Origin: an uncultured Eggerthellaceae bacterium
Lineage (GTDB): Bacteria > Actinomycetota > Coriobacteriia > Coriobacteriales > Eggerthellaceae
Direction of reading: 5' to 3'
Length of the DNA stretch: 64,000 bases
Assembly (NCBI GenBank): GCA_910588095.1
Contig: CAJUQH010000010.1
Location: 8,100 to 72,099, forward strand
Of the stretch, positions 16,323 to 26,000 are shown piece after piece. Positions within the stretch are counted from its first letter, which is position 1. Each line of letters begins with the position of its first letter. The notes below the pieces were generated by a model. The model was not told where the DNA came from, did not search any database, and was given only the letters and a program-made list of their open reading frames with translations. A program made the position numbers and the translations under genes.

Positions 16323-16985
16323 ATGAGCAACGTCATCATCGTGGGCTGCGGGCGCGTGGGCTCGCGATTGGCCAACATGCTGTCCGACAACGGCAACAAC
16401 GTCTGCTGCATCGACAAGAACCCTGATGCCTTCGTCAACCTGGGCCGCAACTTCAACGGCTCGGTGATACAGGGCGTCGGCTTCGACGAGGAAGTGCTCG
16501 CGCAGGCTGGCATCGAGGAATGCGACGTGCTGGCTGCGGTGACGCAGTACGACCCCGCCAACCTCATGTGCGCCGAAGTGGCGAGCCGTCTGTACGGCGT
16601 GCCCCACGTCATCGCGCGCCTGTACAACCCCGACCATGAGCGCAGCTACATGCAGCTTGGCATCGACTACGTGTGCGGCACCACGCTGGTGGCCGAGGAG
16701 ATGTTCTCCAAGGCGGTGGTGGGCCGCGGTTCGCACGTGGTCACCCTGGACGACATCGAGGTGCTGCGCTTCTCGCTCGACCTCTCGCGCGAGCAGAACA
16801 CGCGCTCCATCCGCGTGTTCGAGCTGGAGCGCGACCACGAGGTGCGCATCATCGCCTTCGAGCGCGCCGACGGCTCGTCGGCCTCCATTCCCACGGGCGA
16901 TTCGGTGCTCTACAACGGCGACACGGTGCTGGCCGCGGTGCGCCAAGACCTTATCGGCGCCTTCTCGAAGTTCATCCTGGATTAG
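16323..16985 (+). CDS. TrkA-family potassium channel regulatory protein (first copy)
   Basis: A 220 aa cytoplasmic RCK protein, expected to gate a TrkH/KtrB-type K+ transporter through NAD(H) or nucleotide binding. The Rossmann motif IVGCGRVGSRLA (about 5-16) is complete and the acidic end of strand 2 is CIDKNP. A TrkA_C domain follows (IRVFELERDHEVRIIAF...TGDSVLYNGDTVLAAV). The ATG at 16323 is 4 bp after the lysozyme-like gene. A second TrkA-type gene follows 21 bp later. The membrane subunit is not in the window. Confidence 0.9.
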   Translation: MSNVIIVGCGRVGSRLANMLSDNGNNVCCIDKNPDAFVNLGRNFNGSVIQGVGFDEEVLAQAGIEECDVLAAVTQYDPANLMCAEVASRLYGVPHVIARLYNPDHERSYMQLGIDYVCGTTLVAEEMFSKAVVGRGSHVVTLDDIEVLRFSLDLSREQNTRSIRVFELERDHEVRIIAFERADGSSASIPTGDSVLYNGDTVLAAVRQDLIGAFSKFILD

Positions 16986-17006
16986 GCGGAAAGGCGGCAG
17001 CGCGGC

Positions 17007-17678
17007 ATGTACGTGGTCATCGCAGGGGGCGGCAAAGTGGGCTCGTACCTGGCCCAGGTCATGCTGTCCAGCGGCAACGAGGTTGCCATCATCGAGCAGA
17101 CGCTTTCCGCGGCCGACCGGCTGTCGGTGCAGCTTGAGGGCAGCTACCTGGTCATCAACGGCGACTGCTGCGACTCGCGCTTCCAGGAGGACGCCGGCAT
17201 CCGCCGCGCTGACGCGTTCGTGGCCTCTACCGGCCAGGACGACAGCAACCTGGTGGCATGCGAGATAGCCCAGCGCGTGTTCCATGTGCCGCGCTGCATC
17301 GCGCGCGTGAACAACCCGAAGAACCTGCGCATCTTCCGCGAGCTGGGCATCGAGTGCGTGTCGTCGACGACGCTCATAGCCAACCTCATCGAGGAGGAGA
17401 CGCTGTCGGGCTCCATGTCGGTCATCAGCGCGCTGTCCCACGGCAACGTGCGGCTGCAGGAGGTGTCCATCGGGCGCTTCCGCCATGGGTCCGACGAGGA
17501 AGGCGTGCAGGTGGCCGACGTGCCGCTGCCCCTGGGGGCGCTGGTGGTGGCTGTGTCGTCCAAGGGCGACGTGGAGGTGGCCAACGAGGACACGCTGCTG
17601 CATCCTGGCGACACCGCCATCGTGGCGGCGGACAACGACGTGTTCGATGAGGTGCGCGAGGCTTTCCGCGCTTTATAA
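17007..17678 (+). CDS. TrkA-family potassium channel regulatory protein (second copy)
   Basis: A 223 aa RCK protein with the Rossmann motif IAGGGKVGSYLAQVML and a TrkA_C domain near the end (VPLPLGALVVAVSSKG...HPGDTAIVAAD). It is clearly diverged from the neighbouring copy and is not a recent duplicate. The paired arrangement resembles bacteria in which two TrkA-like subunits make a mixed ring, as in CeuA/CeuB- or TrkA1/TrkA2-type pairs. purB begins 15 bp downstream with its own AAAGGGG ribosome site. Confidence 0.88.
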   Translation: MYVVIAGGGKVGSYLAQVMLSSGNEVAIIEQTLSAADRLSVQLEGSYLVINGDCCDSRFQEDAGIRRADAFVASTGQDDSNLVACEIAQRVFHVPRCIARVNNPKNLRIFRELGIECVSSTTLIANLIEEETLSGSMSVISALSHGNVRLQEVSIGRFRHGSDEEGVQVADVPLPLGALVVAVSSKGDVEVANEDTLLHPGDTAIVAADNDVFDEVREAFRAL

Positions 17679-17693
17679 GAGAAAGGGGCTGGC

Positions 17694-19037
<1,344 letters not shown>

Positions 19038-19081
19038 GCTGCGAAAGCGTGGCGGGTAGGCAATAGGCTAGCGGGCGAAAC

Positions 19082-20482
19082 CTAGACCGCTTCCCAGACG
19101 CGCACGAGGGTGTGCTTCTCGCGCTCGCCGTTGAGCGGCGTGTAATCGATGTTCGAGAAGGTGACCGCGCGGCTGCCGCTGCCCGTCGAGGCCAGCACGT
19201 CGCCGTAGTCGGTGGCGCCGTTCTCAAGGCTGAGCTGCACGTATTCCATGGTGGTCGGGTCGACCCCGCACACGGCGTTCGTCGAGCGCACCATGAGCCA
19301 GCGGCCGCACCAGGCCGGCGCGCTCACTGGCGTGCGCGTGAAGTGGAACCATTGCGCGCTGTCGTAGGCGACTGCGGCATCGAGCCCGGTCAGGTCGCTG
19401 CCGGGCAGGGCTATCGGCGTGTAGGTGCCCAGGTTGCGTATGCCCCCGCCGTAGTTGTAGATGCCGTCGAACGAGAAGGTGAAGCCCGCAGGGCCCCAGC
19501 CAGCGTCGAGCGGCTTCATGGACATGGGCAGCACGAGCGTGTCGGTGGTCTGGCCCGTCGCGGCGTCCAGGCGCGTGAGCTGGTGGTAGCTCTTGCCGCG
19601 CTCGGCCCGCGGCGTGATGACCACGCAGTCGCGGCCGGCGTAAGGCGCGGTTGCCATGGTGCCCTTGGACGAGTACAGCTTCTCGGCGGTGCCGCTGCCG
19701 AAGGGCGCGCGCATGAGCCGCGAGGGCTCGTCGGCCATGGGGCCTTCCTCCTGGGGCATCTCCTGCCAGAAGGCGTAGCCGCCCACGGCGGCCAGGGTGG
19801 GCATCTGCCAGGCGCCGTCGCCTTGGGCCACGAGAACGGGCGCGCCCAGGTCGGCCCCAGTGAGCGGGGCGGCCAGCACGCGCCAGAGGCCCTTCAGTAT
19901 GTTGGCTTCCACCCATACCATGCCCGCCGTGGTGGCGCGCACGTCGAACACCTGGAAGCCCTCGCTGGCGCCCACGGCTTCCTTGAGCACGGTGGTCAGC
20001 GAGCCGTCGGCCAGCGACAGCACCCCCACTTGGGTGAGGGGCGACGCGCTTTCCGTAGGCAGCAGGCAGGCGGCCATCTCGTCGCTGCTGGCATGCACGA
20101 TGGTGCCGAAGGGCAGCTTGCGCTGGGTGGCCACGCGCAGGACGGTGGAAGGGTCGTCGATGAGGGTGCAATCGTCGCTGGAGAGCACGGCGTCTTCCGG
20201 CACCGCCAGCACCTCGCTCACCTCGTCGTCGGCTATGAAGTGGTCGTAGACGTAACCGCCGCCGCCCAGCAGGGCGAGCGCCGCCACGCCCGCGGCCCCG
20301 TAGAGGAAGTGGCGGCGGGTGAGGGTGATGTCCTTGCCGTCCCACAGCGACATCGTCTTGCCCTGGGCAGGCGCAGACTGACCAGGGCCATTGGGGCGGA
20401 TGGTGGGGCGGGCGGGGGGCTGGTGCGTAGGGCGACCATGCCTCGGCGCACCGGGGCGCTGTACGTTCCTCTTTTGTGGCAT
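19082..20482 (-). CDS. Tat-signal exported protein with propeller-like repeats, unknown function
   Basis: A 466 aa protein. After a Pro/Arg-rich cytoplasmic N-terminus (about 1-43) comes a twin-arginine motif and hydrophobic helix (TRRHFLYGAAGVAALALLGG). The long exported domain has recurring blade-like strand patterns (for example VGVLSLADGSLTTVLKE and HQLTRLDAATGQTTDTLVL), suggesting a TolB/YncE-like beta-propeller. Whether the helix is cleaved or acts as an anchor is unclear. An alternative ATG at 20353 (MSLWDGKDITLTRRH) would remove the basic extension. It is divergent from the response regulator gene and could be a sensor accessory, but that is only positional. Confidence 0.6.
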   Translation of the reverse strand: MPQKRNVQRPGAPRHGRPTHQPPARPTIRPNGPGQSAPAQGKTMSLWDGKDITLTRRHFLYGAAGVAALALLGGGGYVYDHFIADDEVSEVLAVPEDAVLSSDDCTLIDDPSTVLRVATQRKLPFGTIVHASSDEMAACLLPTESASPLTQVGVLSLADGSLTTVLKEAVGASEGFQVFDVRATTAGMVWVEANILKGLWRVLAAPLTGADLGAPVLVAQGDGAWQMPTLAAVGGYAFWQEMPQEEGPMADEPSRLMRAPFGSGTAEKLYSSKGTMATAPYAGRDCVVITPRAERGKSYHQLTRLDAATGQTTDTLVLPMSMKPLDAGWGPAGFTFSFDGIYNYGGGIRNLGTYTPIALPGSDLTGLDAAVAYDSAQWFHFTRTPVSAPAWCGRWLMVRSTNAVCGVDPTTMEYVQLSLENGATDYGDVLASTGSGSRAVTFSNIDYTPLNGEREKHTLVRVWEAV

Positions 20483-20553
20483 GAGTGAATTGTGCCATTT
20501 TATCTACGGGTGCGCAGCAGCTTGGGGCAAATGCTACAATAAACGCAAACATG

Positions 20554-20571
20554 CCCTGTACCAGGGTTTTT
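20554..20571 (+). terminator. Short terminator-like hairpin in the leader of the response-regulator gene
   Basis: CCCTG-TAC-CAGGG followed directly by TTTTT, placed between a TACAAT -10-like hexamer (20535-20540) and the ATG at 20602. The stem is only 5 bp, so it may act as an attenuator or have no function. Confidence 0.4.
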
Positions 20572-20601
20572 GCGGTATTCGATGCTTCAAGGAGCAAGGT
20601 T

Positions 20602-21312
20602 ATGAGCAATGAGACGCGGCGCATTCTTCTGGTGGAGGATGAAAAGGCCATCCGCGACGCGGTGACCGCCTACCTCGAACGCGAGAATTATTGGGTCACT
20701 GCCGTGGGCGACGGCCAAGATGCGCTCGACGAGTTCCAGAAGCATCATTTCGACCTGGTCATACTCGACCTCATGCTGCCCAAGGTTACCGGCGAGCGCG
20801 TGTGCCGCGTCATCCGCGACAACTCTGATGTGCCCATCATCATGCTGACGGCCAAGGGCGAGGTGGAAGACCGCATCATCGGGCTCGAGCTGGGCGCCGA
20901 CGACTACCTGGTCAAGCCGTTCAGCCCGCGCGAGCTGGTGGCCCGCGTGCGCGCCCTGCTGCGCCGCGTGCATTCCGACTCCGAGCCGCAACGCGAGGTG
21001 CTGGAGTTCGGCGAGCTGACCATCGACGTGTCGGGCCACAAGGTGCTGGTCAACGGCGAAGAGATAGACCTCACGGCCAGCGAGTTCAAGCTGCTCACCA
21101 CGCTCTCGCGCTACCCGGGCCGCGTGTACTCGCGCATGGAGCTGGTGGAGAAGGTGCTCGGCTACGACTTCGAGGGCTACGAGCGCACCATCGATTCGCA
21201 CGTGAAGAACCTGCGCGCCAAGATAGGCGACAACCCGCGCGACCCCAAGTGGCTGCACACGGTGCACGGCGTGGGCTACCGCTTCGAGGACCCGACCAAG
21301 GCGAAGGCCTAG
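20602..21312 (+). CDS. OmpR/PhoB-family response regulator
   Basis: A 236 aa two-component regulator. The receiver domain has the acidic pocket VEDE and the phospho-acceptor Asp in LVILDLMLP (D56), with T in MLTAKGE and K in LVKPFSPRE. The C-terminal winged helix ends VHGVGYRFEDP. The ATG at 20602 follows GGAGCAAGG. It is followed 36 bp later by the sensor kinase. The pair resembles MtrAB/PhoPR-type systems, but the signal is unknown. Confidence 0.92.
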   Translation: MSNETRRILLVEDEKAIRDAVTAYLERENYWVTAVGDGQDALDEFQKHHFDLVILDLMLPKVTGERVCRVIRDNSDVPIIMLTAKGEVEDRIIGLELGADDYLVKPFSPRELVARVRALLRRVHSDSEPQREVLEFGELTIDVSGHKVLVNGEEIDLTASEFKLLTTLSRYPGRVYSRMELVEKVLGYDFEGYERTIDSHVKNLRAKIGDNPRDPKWLHTVHGVGYRFEDPTKAKA

Positions 21313-21348
21313 GCGCGCTGGCGCACGGCTGCCCGCGGGCGGCCTGCG

Positions 21349-22563
21349 ATGCGCGGCTTGGCAGGCATGGCTGGCCCTATGACCGACAACGAGAAGAACT
21401 CCCGATCGAGCAAGCTGTCCTTCGCGGCGCGGCTGACGCTGGCCTTCGCGCTGGTGGTGGTCATGACCGTGCTGGTGGCGCTGGGCATGCTGTCCTTCGT
21501 GTTCGACCACGACCTGCGCACCGACCCGCTGTTCGCCATCATCGTGGCGGCTGCGATAGCGCTGCTGCTGGCCATCTGCATCGGCTACCTGTTCGCACGG
21601 CGCATGGTCCGGCCGCTGAACCGCATAACCTCCACCGCGCGCGCCATCCAAGAGGGCGACCTGTCGGCCCGCACGCACCTGCGCGGCGAGGACGAGATAT
21701 CGCGCCTAGGCGAGGCGTTCGACGCCATGGCGGCTTCCATCGAGAAGGACCGCATGCTCGAGAGGCGCTTGACCACCGACGTGGCCCACGAGCTGCGCAC
21801 GCCCCTCATGGCCATCCAGGCTACGGTGGAGGCCATGGTCGACGGTGTCTACAAGGCCGACGAGGAGCATTTGCTCACGGTGAATTCCGAGGTGCAGCGC
21901 TTGTCGCGTCTGGTGGACGCGCTGCTGCGCTTGTCGCGGCTCGAGAACCGCACCACCCCCATGAAGGAAGAGATCGTCAACGTGGGCGAGCTCATCGGCG
22001 GCGTGGTGCTGGCCCACGAGGTGCTGGTCATCGACTCCGGCTTGATGATCCATTACTCCGCCCAGCCCAACGTCATCGTGAAGGGCGACCCTGACATGCT
22101 GCGCCAAGCGGTGGCGAACCTCATCTCCAACGCCGTGCGCTACACCCCCGAAGGCGGCCGGATAGCCGTGCGCGTGAAGGGCGGCGACATCATGGCCTCC
22201 ATCAGCGTGGAGGATACCGGCATCGGCCTGACGCGCGACGAGGCCAAGATGGTGTTCTCGCGCTTCTGGCGTGCCGAGGGCGGCCGCAACCGCGAGACTG
22301 GCGGCTTGGGCGTGGGCTTGGCCGTGGTGAAGGAGATCGTCGACCGCCACGGCGGGTGGGTGCAGGTGGAAGGCGAGAAGGGCGTGGGCGCCACGTTCAC
22401 CATCCATATACCGCTGTATGACGAGAAGCGTGCCGAGACGCGCGAGAAAGCCCGCGTGCGCGAGGCCCAGCGCTACGCCCGCGACGCCCAGCGCTACGCC
22501 CGCGACGCCCAGCGCTACGCCCGCGAGGCGCGCCAGTCCCAGCGGCTGAACAAGCGCAAGTAG
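21349..22563 (+). CDS. Sensor histidine kinase
   Basis: A 404 aa membrane kinase with two transmembrane helices (about 29-50 and 61-82) and almost no extracellular loop between them. It then has a HAMP domain (RRMVRPLNRITSTARAIQEG), a HisKA domain with DVAHELRTP (His147), and an HATPase domain with NLISNAVRYTPEGG, DTGIGL and GLGVGLAVVKEI. With so short an external loop, sensing is probably within the membrane or in the cytoplasm. The C-terminal tail carries three QRYAR(D/E)A repeats encoded by a 21-bp tandem DNA repeat. ATGs at 21367 and 21379 are possible alternative starts. Confidence 0.9.
   Translation: MRGLAGMAGPMTDNEKNSRSSKLSFAARLTLAFALVVVMTVLVALGMLSFVFDHDLRTDPLFAIIVAAAIALLLAICIGYLFARRMVRPLNRITSTARAIQEGDLSARTHLRGEDEISRLGEAFDAMAASIEKDRMLERRLTTDVAHELRTPLMAIQATVEAMVDGVYKADEEHLLTVNSEVQRLSRLVDALLRLSRLENRTTPMKEEIVNVGELIGGVVLAHEVLVIDSGLMIHYSAQPNVIVKGDPDMLRQAVANLISNAVRYTPEGGRIAVRVKGGDIMASISVEDTGIGLTRDEAKMVFSRFWRAEGGRNRETGGLGVGLAVVKEIVDRHGGWVQVEGEKGVGATFTIHIPLYDEKRAETREKARVREAQRYARDAQRYARDAQRYAREARQSQRLNKRK
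22465..22527 (+). repeat. 21-bp tandem repeat (3 copies) at the 3' end of the kinase gene
   Basis: Units at 22465-22485, 22486-22506 and 22507-22527 differ only at the last base. They encode the heptad-like AQRYARD and extend a basic helical tail. Such perfect short repeats can change copy number by slippage. Confidence 0.9.
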
Positions 22564-22714
22564 CGGGGCTAGCCTGGTTGCGCTGACGGTTCAGCTTCTT
22601 GCTCGGATAGGCTGAGCAGTTCCTGTCGACAGTTCGGTGATCCTTATTCTGCCTTAGGCTCAAAGCTCTTATCTGGGGTTTCGAGTAGTGCGCGATTTTT
22701 CCCTAGCGCTTTTC

Positions 22715-22743
22715 TTGCAAGATTCGTGGGTGCTTGCTATAGT
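22715..22743 (+). promoter_or_regulatory. Promoter of surface-protein locus A
   Basis: TTGCAA (22715-22720), a 17-bp spacer and TATAGT (22738-22743). Seven bases later begins the first helix strand of the conserved leader RNA, at 22751, which fits a transcription start there. The same -10/+1 spacing is kept at the other two loci. Confidence 0.7.
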
Positions 22744-22750
22744 CGCAGGT

Positions 22751-22955
22751 GCCAGAAAGCGGCTTCCCGCAAGGGAAGGTGCGTACAACAGAATATCGTT
22801 TTCGGAATCCCAAGAAGGTTCTTCCGCTGGTAACCCAACATGAAGAGGGCATCTGCCTTTCAAGACTGTGGGTTTCTGCGGAAACCATCGGCATTTCGTG
22901 TATTCGAAGTTGTGCGCAATCTTGCTTTCTGGCGACTGTGGTGGATGCCCTCCTC
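22751..22955 (+). ncRNA. Conserved pseudoknotted leader RNA, copy A (family not recognised)
   Basis: The first of three related ~200-nt leaders. Helix P1 pairs GCCAGAAAGC (22751-22760) with GCTTTCTGGC (22924-22933). A hairpin CTTCCC-GCAA-GGGAAG (22763-22778) has a GNRA loop. Helix P3 pairs TGCGTACAAC (22780-22789) with GTTGTGCGCA (22909-22918). GAGGGCATC (22845-22853), inside P3, pairs with GATGCCCTC (22944-22952), outside P1, giving a pseudoknot. AACCC/GGGTT flanks the loop holding the first pseudoknot strand. Helix bases differ between copies A, B and C with compensatory changes. The gap to the gene start is about 110 nt. This 503-bp intergenic region (22564-23066) otherwise shows only the promoter and a local Shine-Dalgarno hairpin. 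Confidence 0.82.
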
Positions 22956-23017
22956 GTTTTCGAGAACATCTTCAAGGATGAGAGCACCTTGAAGGGGCAA
23001 CAGCGAGTCGCACGGGT

Positions 23018-23058
23018 CTCCTCCGCAGTATGACGGGAACATACATACTCGGGAGGAG
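23018..23058 (+). promoter_or_regulatory. Shine-Dalgarno-covering hairpin, locus A
   Basis: CTCCTCC (23018-23024) can pair with GGAGGAG (23052-23058), the ribosome site 8 nt before the ATG at 23067. The distal CTCCTC at 22950-22955, at the end of the pseudoknot strand, can pair with the same site. Confidence 0.55.
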
Positions 23059-23066
23059 CCGGCCGC

Positions 23067-26000
23067 ATGGGAACGTCCGCCTCATTCGCGCTTGCACGCA
23101 AGATCACTGCCTGCATCATCGCAGCACTGCTTTCGCTTGCCCTCGTGCCTGCTTCTGCGCTTGCAGAAGATGGGCGCTCTGGGGCCGAGGGGTCCGAGGG
23201 GGCATTCGGCTCAGAGGTGCCAACTTCGCCTCAACCCCCATCGGACCCCTCGACCGAAGCTTCTGGCTCTGACGTCATCCTGAGCGGAGCCGCCGAAAGC
23301 GGCGAAGTCGAAGGGTCCGATACAAAGCCACTGACTTTGGCCTCTGGGCTGGTCGGCGCGCCTTCGAGCTTCATCAACTCCGATGTTGCCCTCGATGGCG
23401 AACCTGTCATCGGCTCCTTTACGGTCGACGGCCTCACATACGCCGTCATCGACGAATCGACCATCGAGCTCATCGGCGTTGCTCCTTCTGTCATTCTGAG
23501 CGAAGGCAGCGAATCTGCCGGGGTCGAAGAATCCAATTCAAATCAAGCCAGCGGAGCTGGCTTGGCTAACCTCGCTCTCCCCGAAACCATCACCTACGAG
23601 GGTGCCACCTACACCCTCGCATCCATTTCCCCCTACGCCTTCTACCTCTCAGGCGTGACGGACGTTATGTTGCCCGCGAGCGTGAGCGATGTGGACGACC
23701 GCGCGTTCCGCTCGAGCGACGTGGCGAACGTCACCGTCGCCGAGGACAACCAAACCTATTCCTCATTCGATGGCGCGCTCTACAGCGCCGACAAGACCCG
23801 CCTCCTGCTCATTCCCGAGGGCAGGGTGGGCGCCGTCCTCCTTCCTAGGGAAGCGGAGGTGGCAGACCCTGGCAAGTTCTCGCATTGCTCGCTGGTGGAT
23901 GCCATCTCCGTGGAGGACGGCGCAGCATTCGCCTCGGAGAACGGTCTTCTCTATACATCCGACCTCACGACCCTGCTCCGCGTACCAGCAGGAGCAGAAG
24001 AGATAACCATTCGCGACGGCTGCACGACGATAGCCGCTGGCGCGATGGAAGCCTGCGCGAACCTTGCGACCATCAACGCGCCAGCGAGCGTCAACTCCAT
24101 CAGCCCCGACGTCTTCCGCGCGATACCTACCGTGAGCTTGCCCGCTGCATCCGTCACTGATGATGGGAACGGGGGCAAGAGCGGTACCCAGTTGACTGTC
24201 CTCGTGGCCTTTTCTTCAGCCGATGATGACCTGCCGGAAGCTGAACCGGAAAACATCGAGGTGCGTCTTGCCGCTACTGGCTGTTTAGAGGTATGGCAGA
24301 ACGTTGGGCTGTTTTTGCAGGGTGAGCGTGCGGCTATGGATTGTCCGGTTTCGTTGAATGATGCTGATTTAATGAGGGCAAGTGCAGCAAACCCGCGTGT
24401 TTACGGGAACGGTCATGCTTTGATCGCAAGACTTAAACGCACTACTGACTGGTCCGTCGCCTCGTCTAGCCAAATTGCAAAAGATGGGTCCATGGCTTTT
24501 TCGGGCAGTAGCTGGTATATCAATGAATTTGGATCCTTCGTCGTGAACACGGCAAACAATAACGCCTTACTTGTATACGATATTGTTTCAGGTACGGCCG
24601 GATGGACGGTAGTAGGGTGGTCGTATACTGCGGATACGAAGGCGCTTATATCTCAGGGTATTTGGCTGAGCACCTCGCCGAACATCTATCCAAAATGGCA
24701 GGCAAACAAGTACACCATCTCATTCGACGTCAACGGCGGCAAGAACGAGGCCAACAACAAGCCAGCCGACGTGACCGCCACCTTCGACAGTAAGCTACCT
24801 GCCATCAATGCCAACAAGCCGAAGCGGGATGGCTACACCTTCAAAGGATGGTACGACACGAGCGCGGCAACGGGTGGCACCATGTACTACGATGCGAGCA
24901 ACAGGGCAGTGTCGGGGAAGGCATGGGACAAGGCCAAAGACACCAAGCTCTATGCTCGCTGGGCTGCCAACCCTTATACGGTTGAGTACTGGAACAAGGC
25001 AGGCACAACCAAGCTATCAAGTGATGCGAACTTCAAATACGACACCGCTCGCAACCTTGCTTCTGAGCCGAGTAGTGGAATAAGCACAGGATATTCCGCG
25101 GTCGGATGGGCCACAGCGAAAGGACAAACGGAGAAGACTTACGAGTTCGGAAGCTCTCAGAAGAACCTTGCAACTTCTGGCACTAAGACGCTCTATCTAG
25201 CGGAGACCCCTAACAAGTACACCGTCTCATTCAACATCAACGGCGGCAAGGACGAGGCCAACAGCAAGCCAGCCGATGCGACCGCCACCTTCGACAGCGC
25301 GCTGCCAGCCATCAACGCCAACAAGCCGAAGAAAGACGGCTATACCTTCAAGGGATGGTACGACACGAGCGCGGCAACGGGCGGCACCATGTACTACGAT
25401 GCGAGCAACAAGGCAGTGTCGGGGAAGACATGGGACAAGGCCAAGAATACGACCCTCTATGCTCGCTGGGCTGCCAACCCTTATACGGTTGAGTACTGGA
25501 ACAAGGCAGGCACAACCAAGCTATCAAGTGATGCGAACTTCAAATACGACACCGCTCGCAACCTTGCTTCTGAGCCGAGTAGTGGAATAAGCACAGGATA
25601 TTCCGCGGTCGGATGGGCCACAGCGAAAGGACAAACGGAGAAGACTTACGAGTTCGGAAGCTCTCAGAAGAACCTTGCAACTTCTGGCACTAAGACGCTC
25701 TATCTAGCGGAGACCCCTAACAAGTACACCGTCTCATTCAACATCAACGGCGGCAAGGACGAGGCCAACAGCAAGCCAGCCGATGCGACCGCCACCTTCG
25801 ACAGCGCGCTGCCAGCCATCAACGCCAACAAGCCGAAGAAAGACGGCTATACCTTCAAGGGATGGTACGACACGAGCGCGGCAACGGGCGGCACCATGTA
25901 CTACGATGCGAGCAACAAGGCAGTGTCGGGGAAGACATGGGACAAGGCCAAGAATACGACCCTCTATGCTCGCTGGGCTGCCAGCCCCTACGCCATCGCC

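Noticed and set aside
22741..22750. Extension of helix P1 outward (TCGCAG with CTGTGG), present in all copies
   Set aside because: The 5' strand overlaps the -10 box and the spacer before the predicted transcription start, so it is probably not in the RNA.
22780..22800. Resemblance of GGTGCGTACAA and AGAGGTGCG to the 5' part of lysine or cobalamin riboswitches
   Set aside because: The rest of those consensus sequences is absent (no GGGGAGCGUCGCCGAAG-like segment for lysine, no B12-box GCCACUG-type segment), and the long-range pairing pattern is different.
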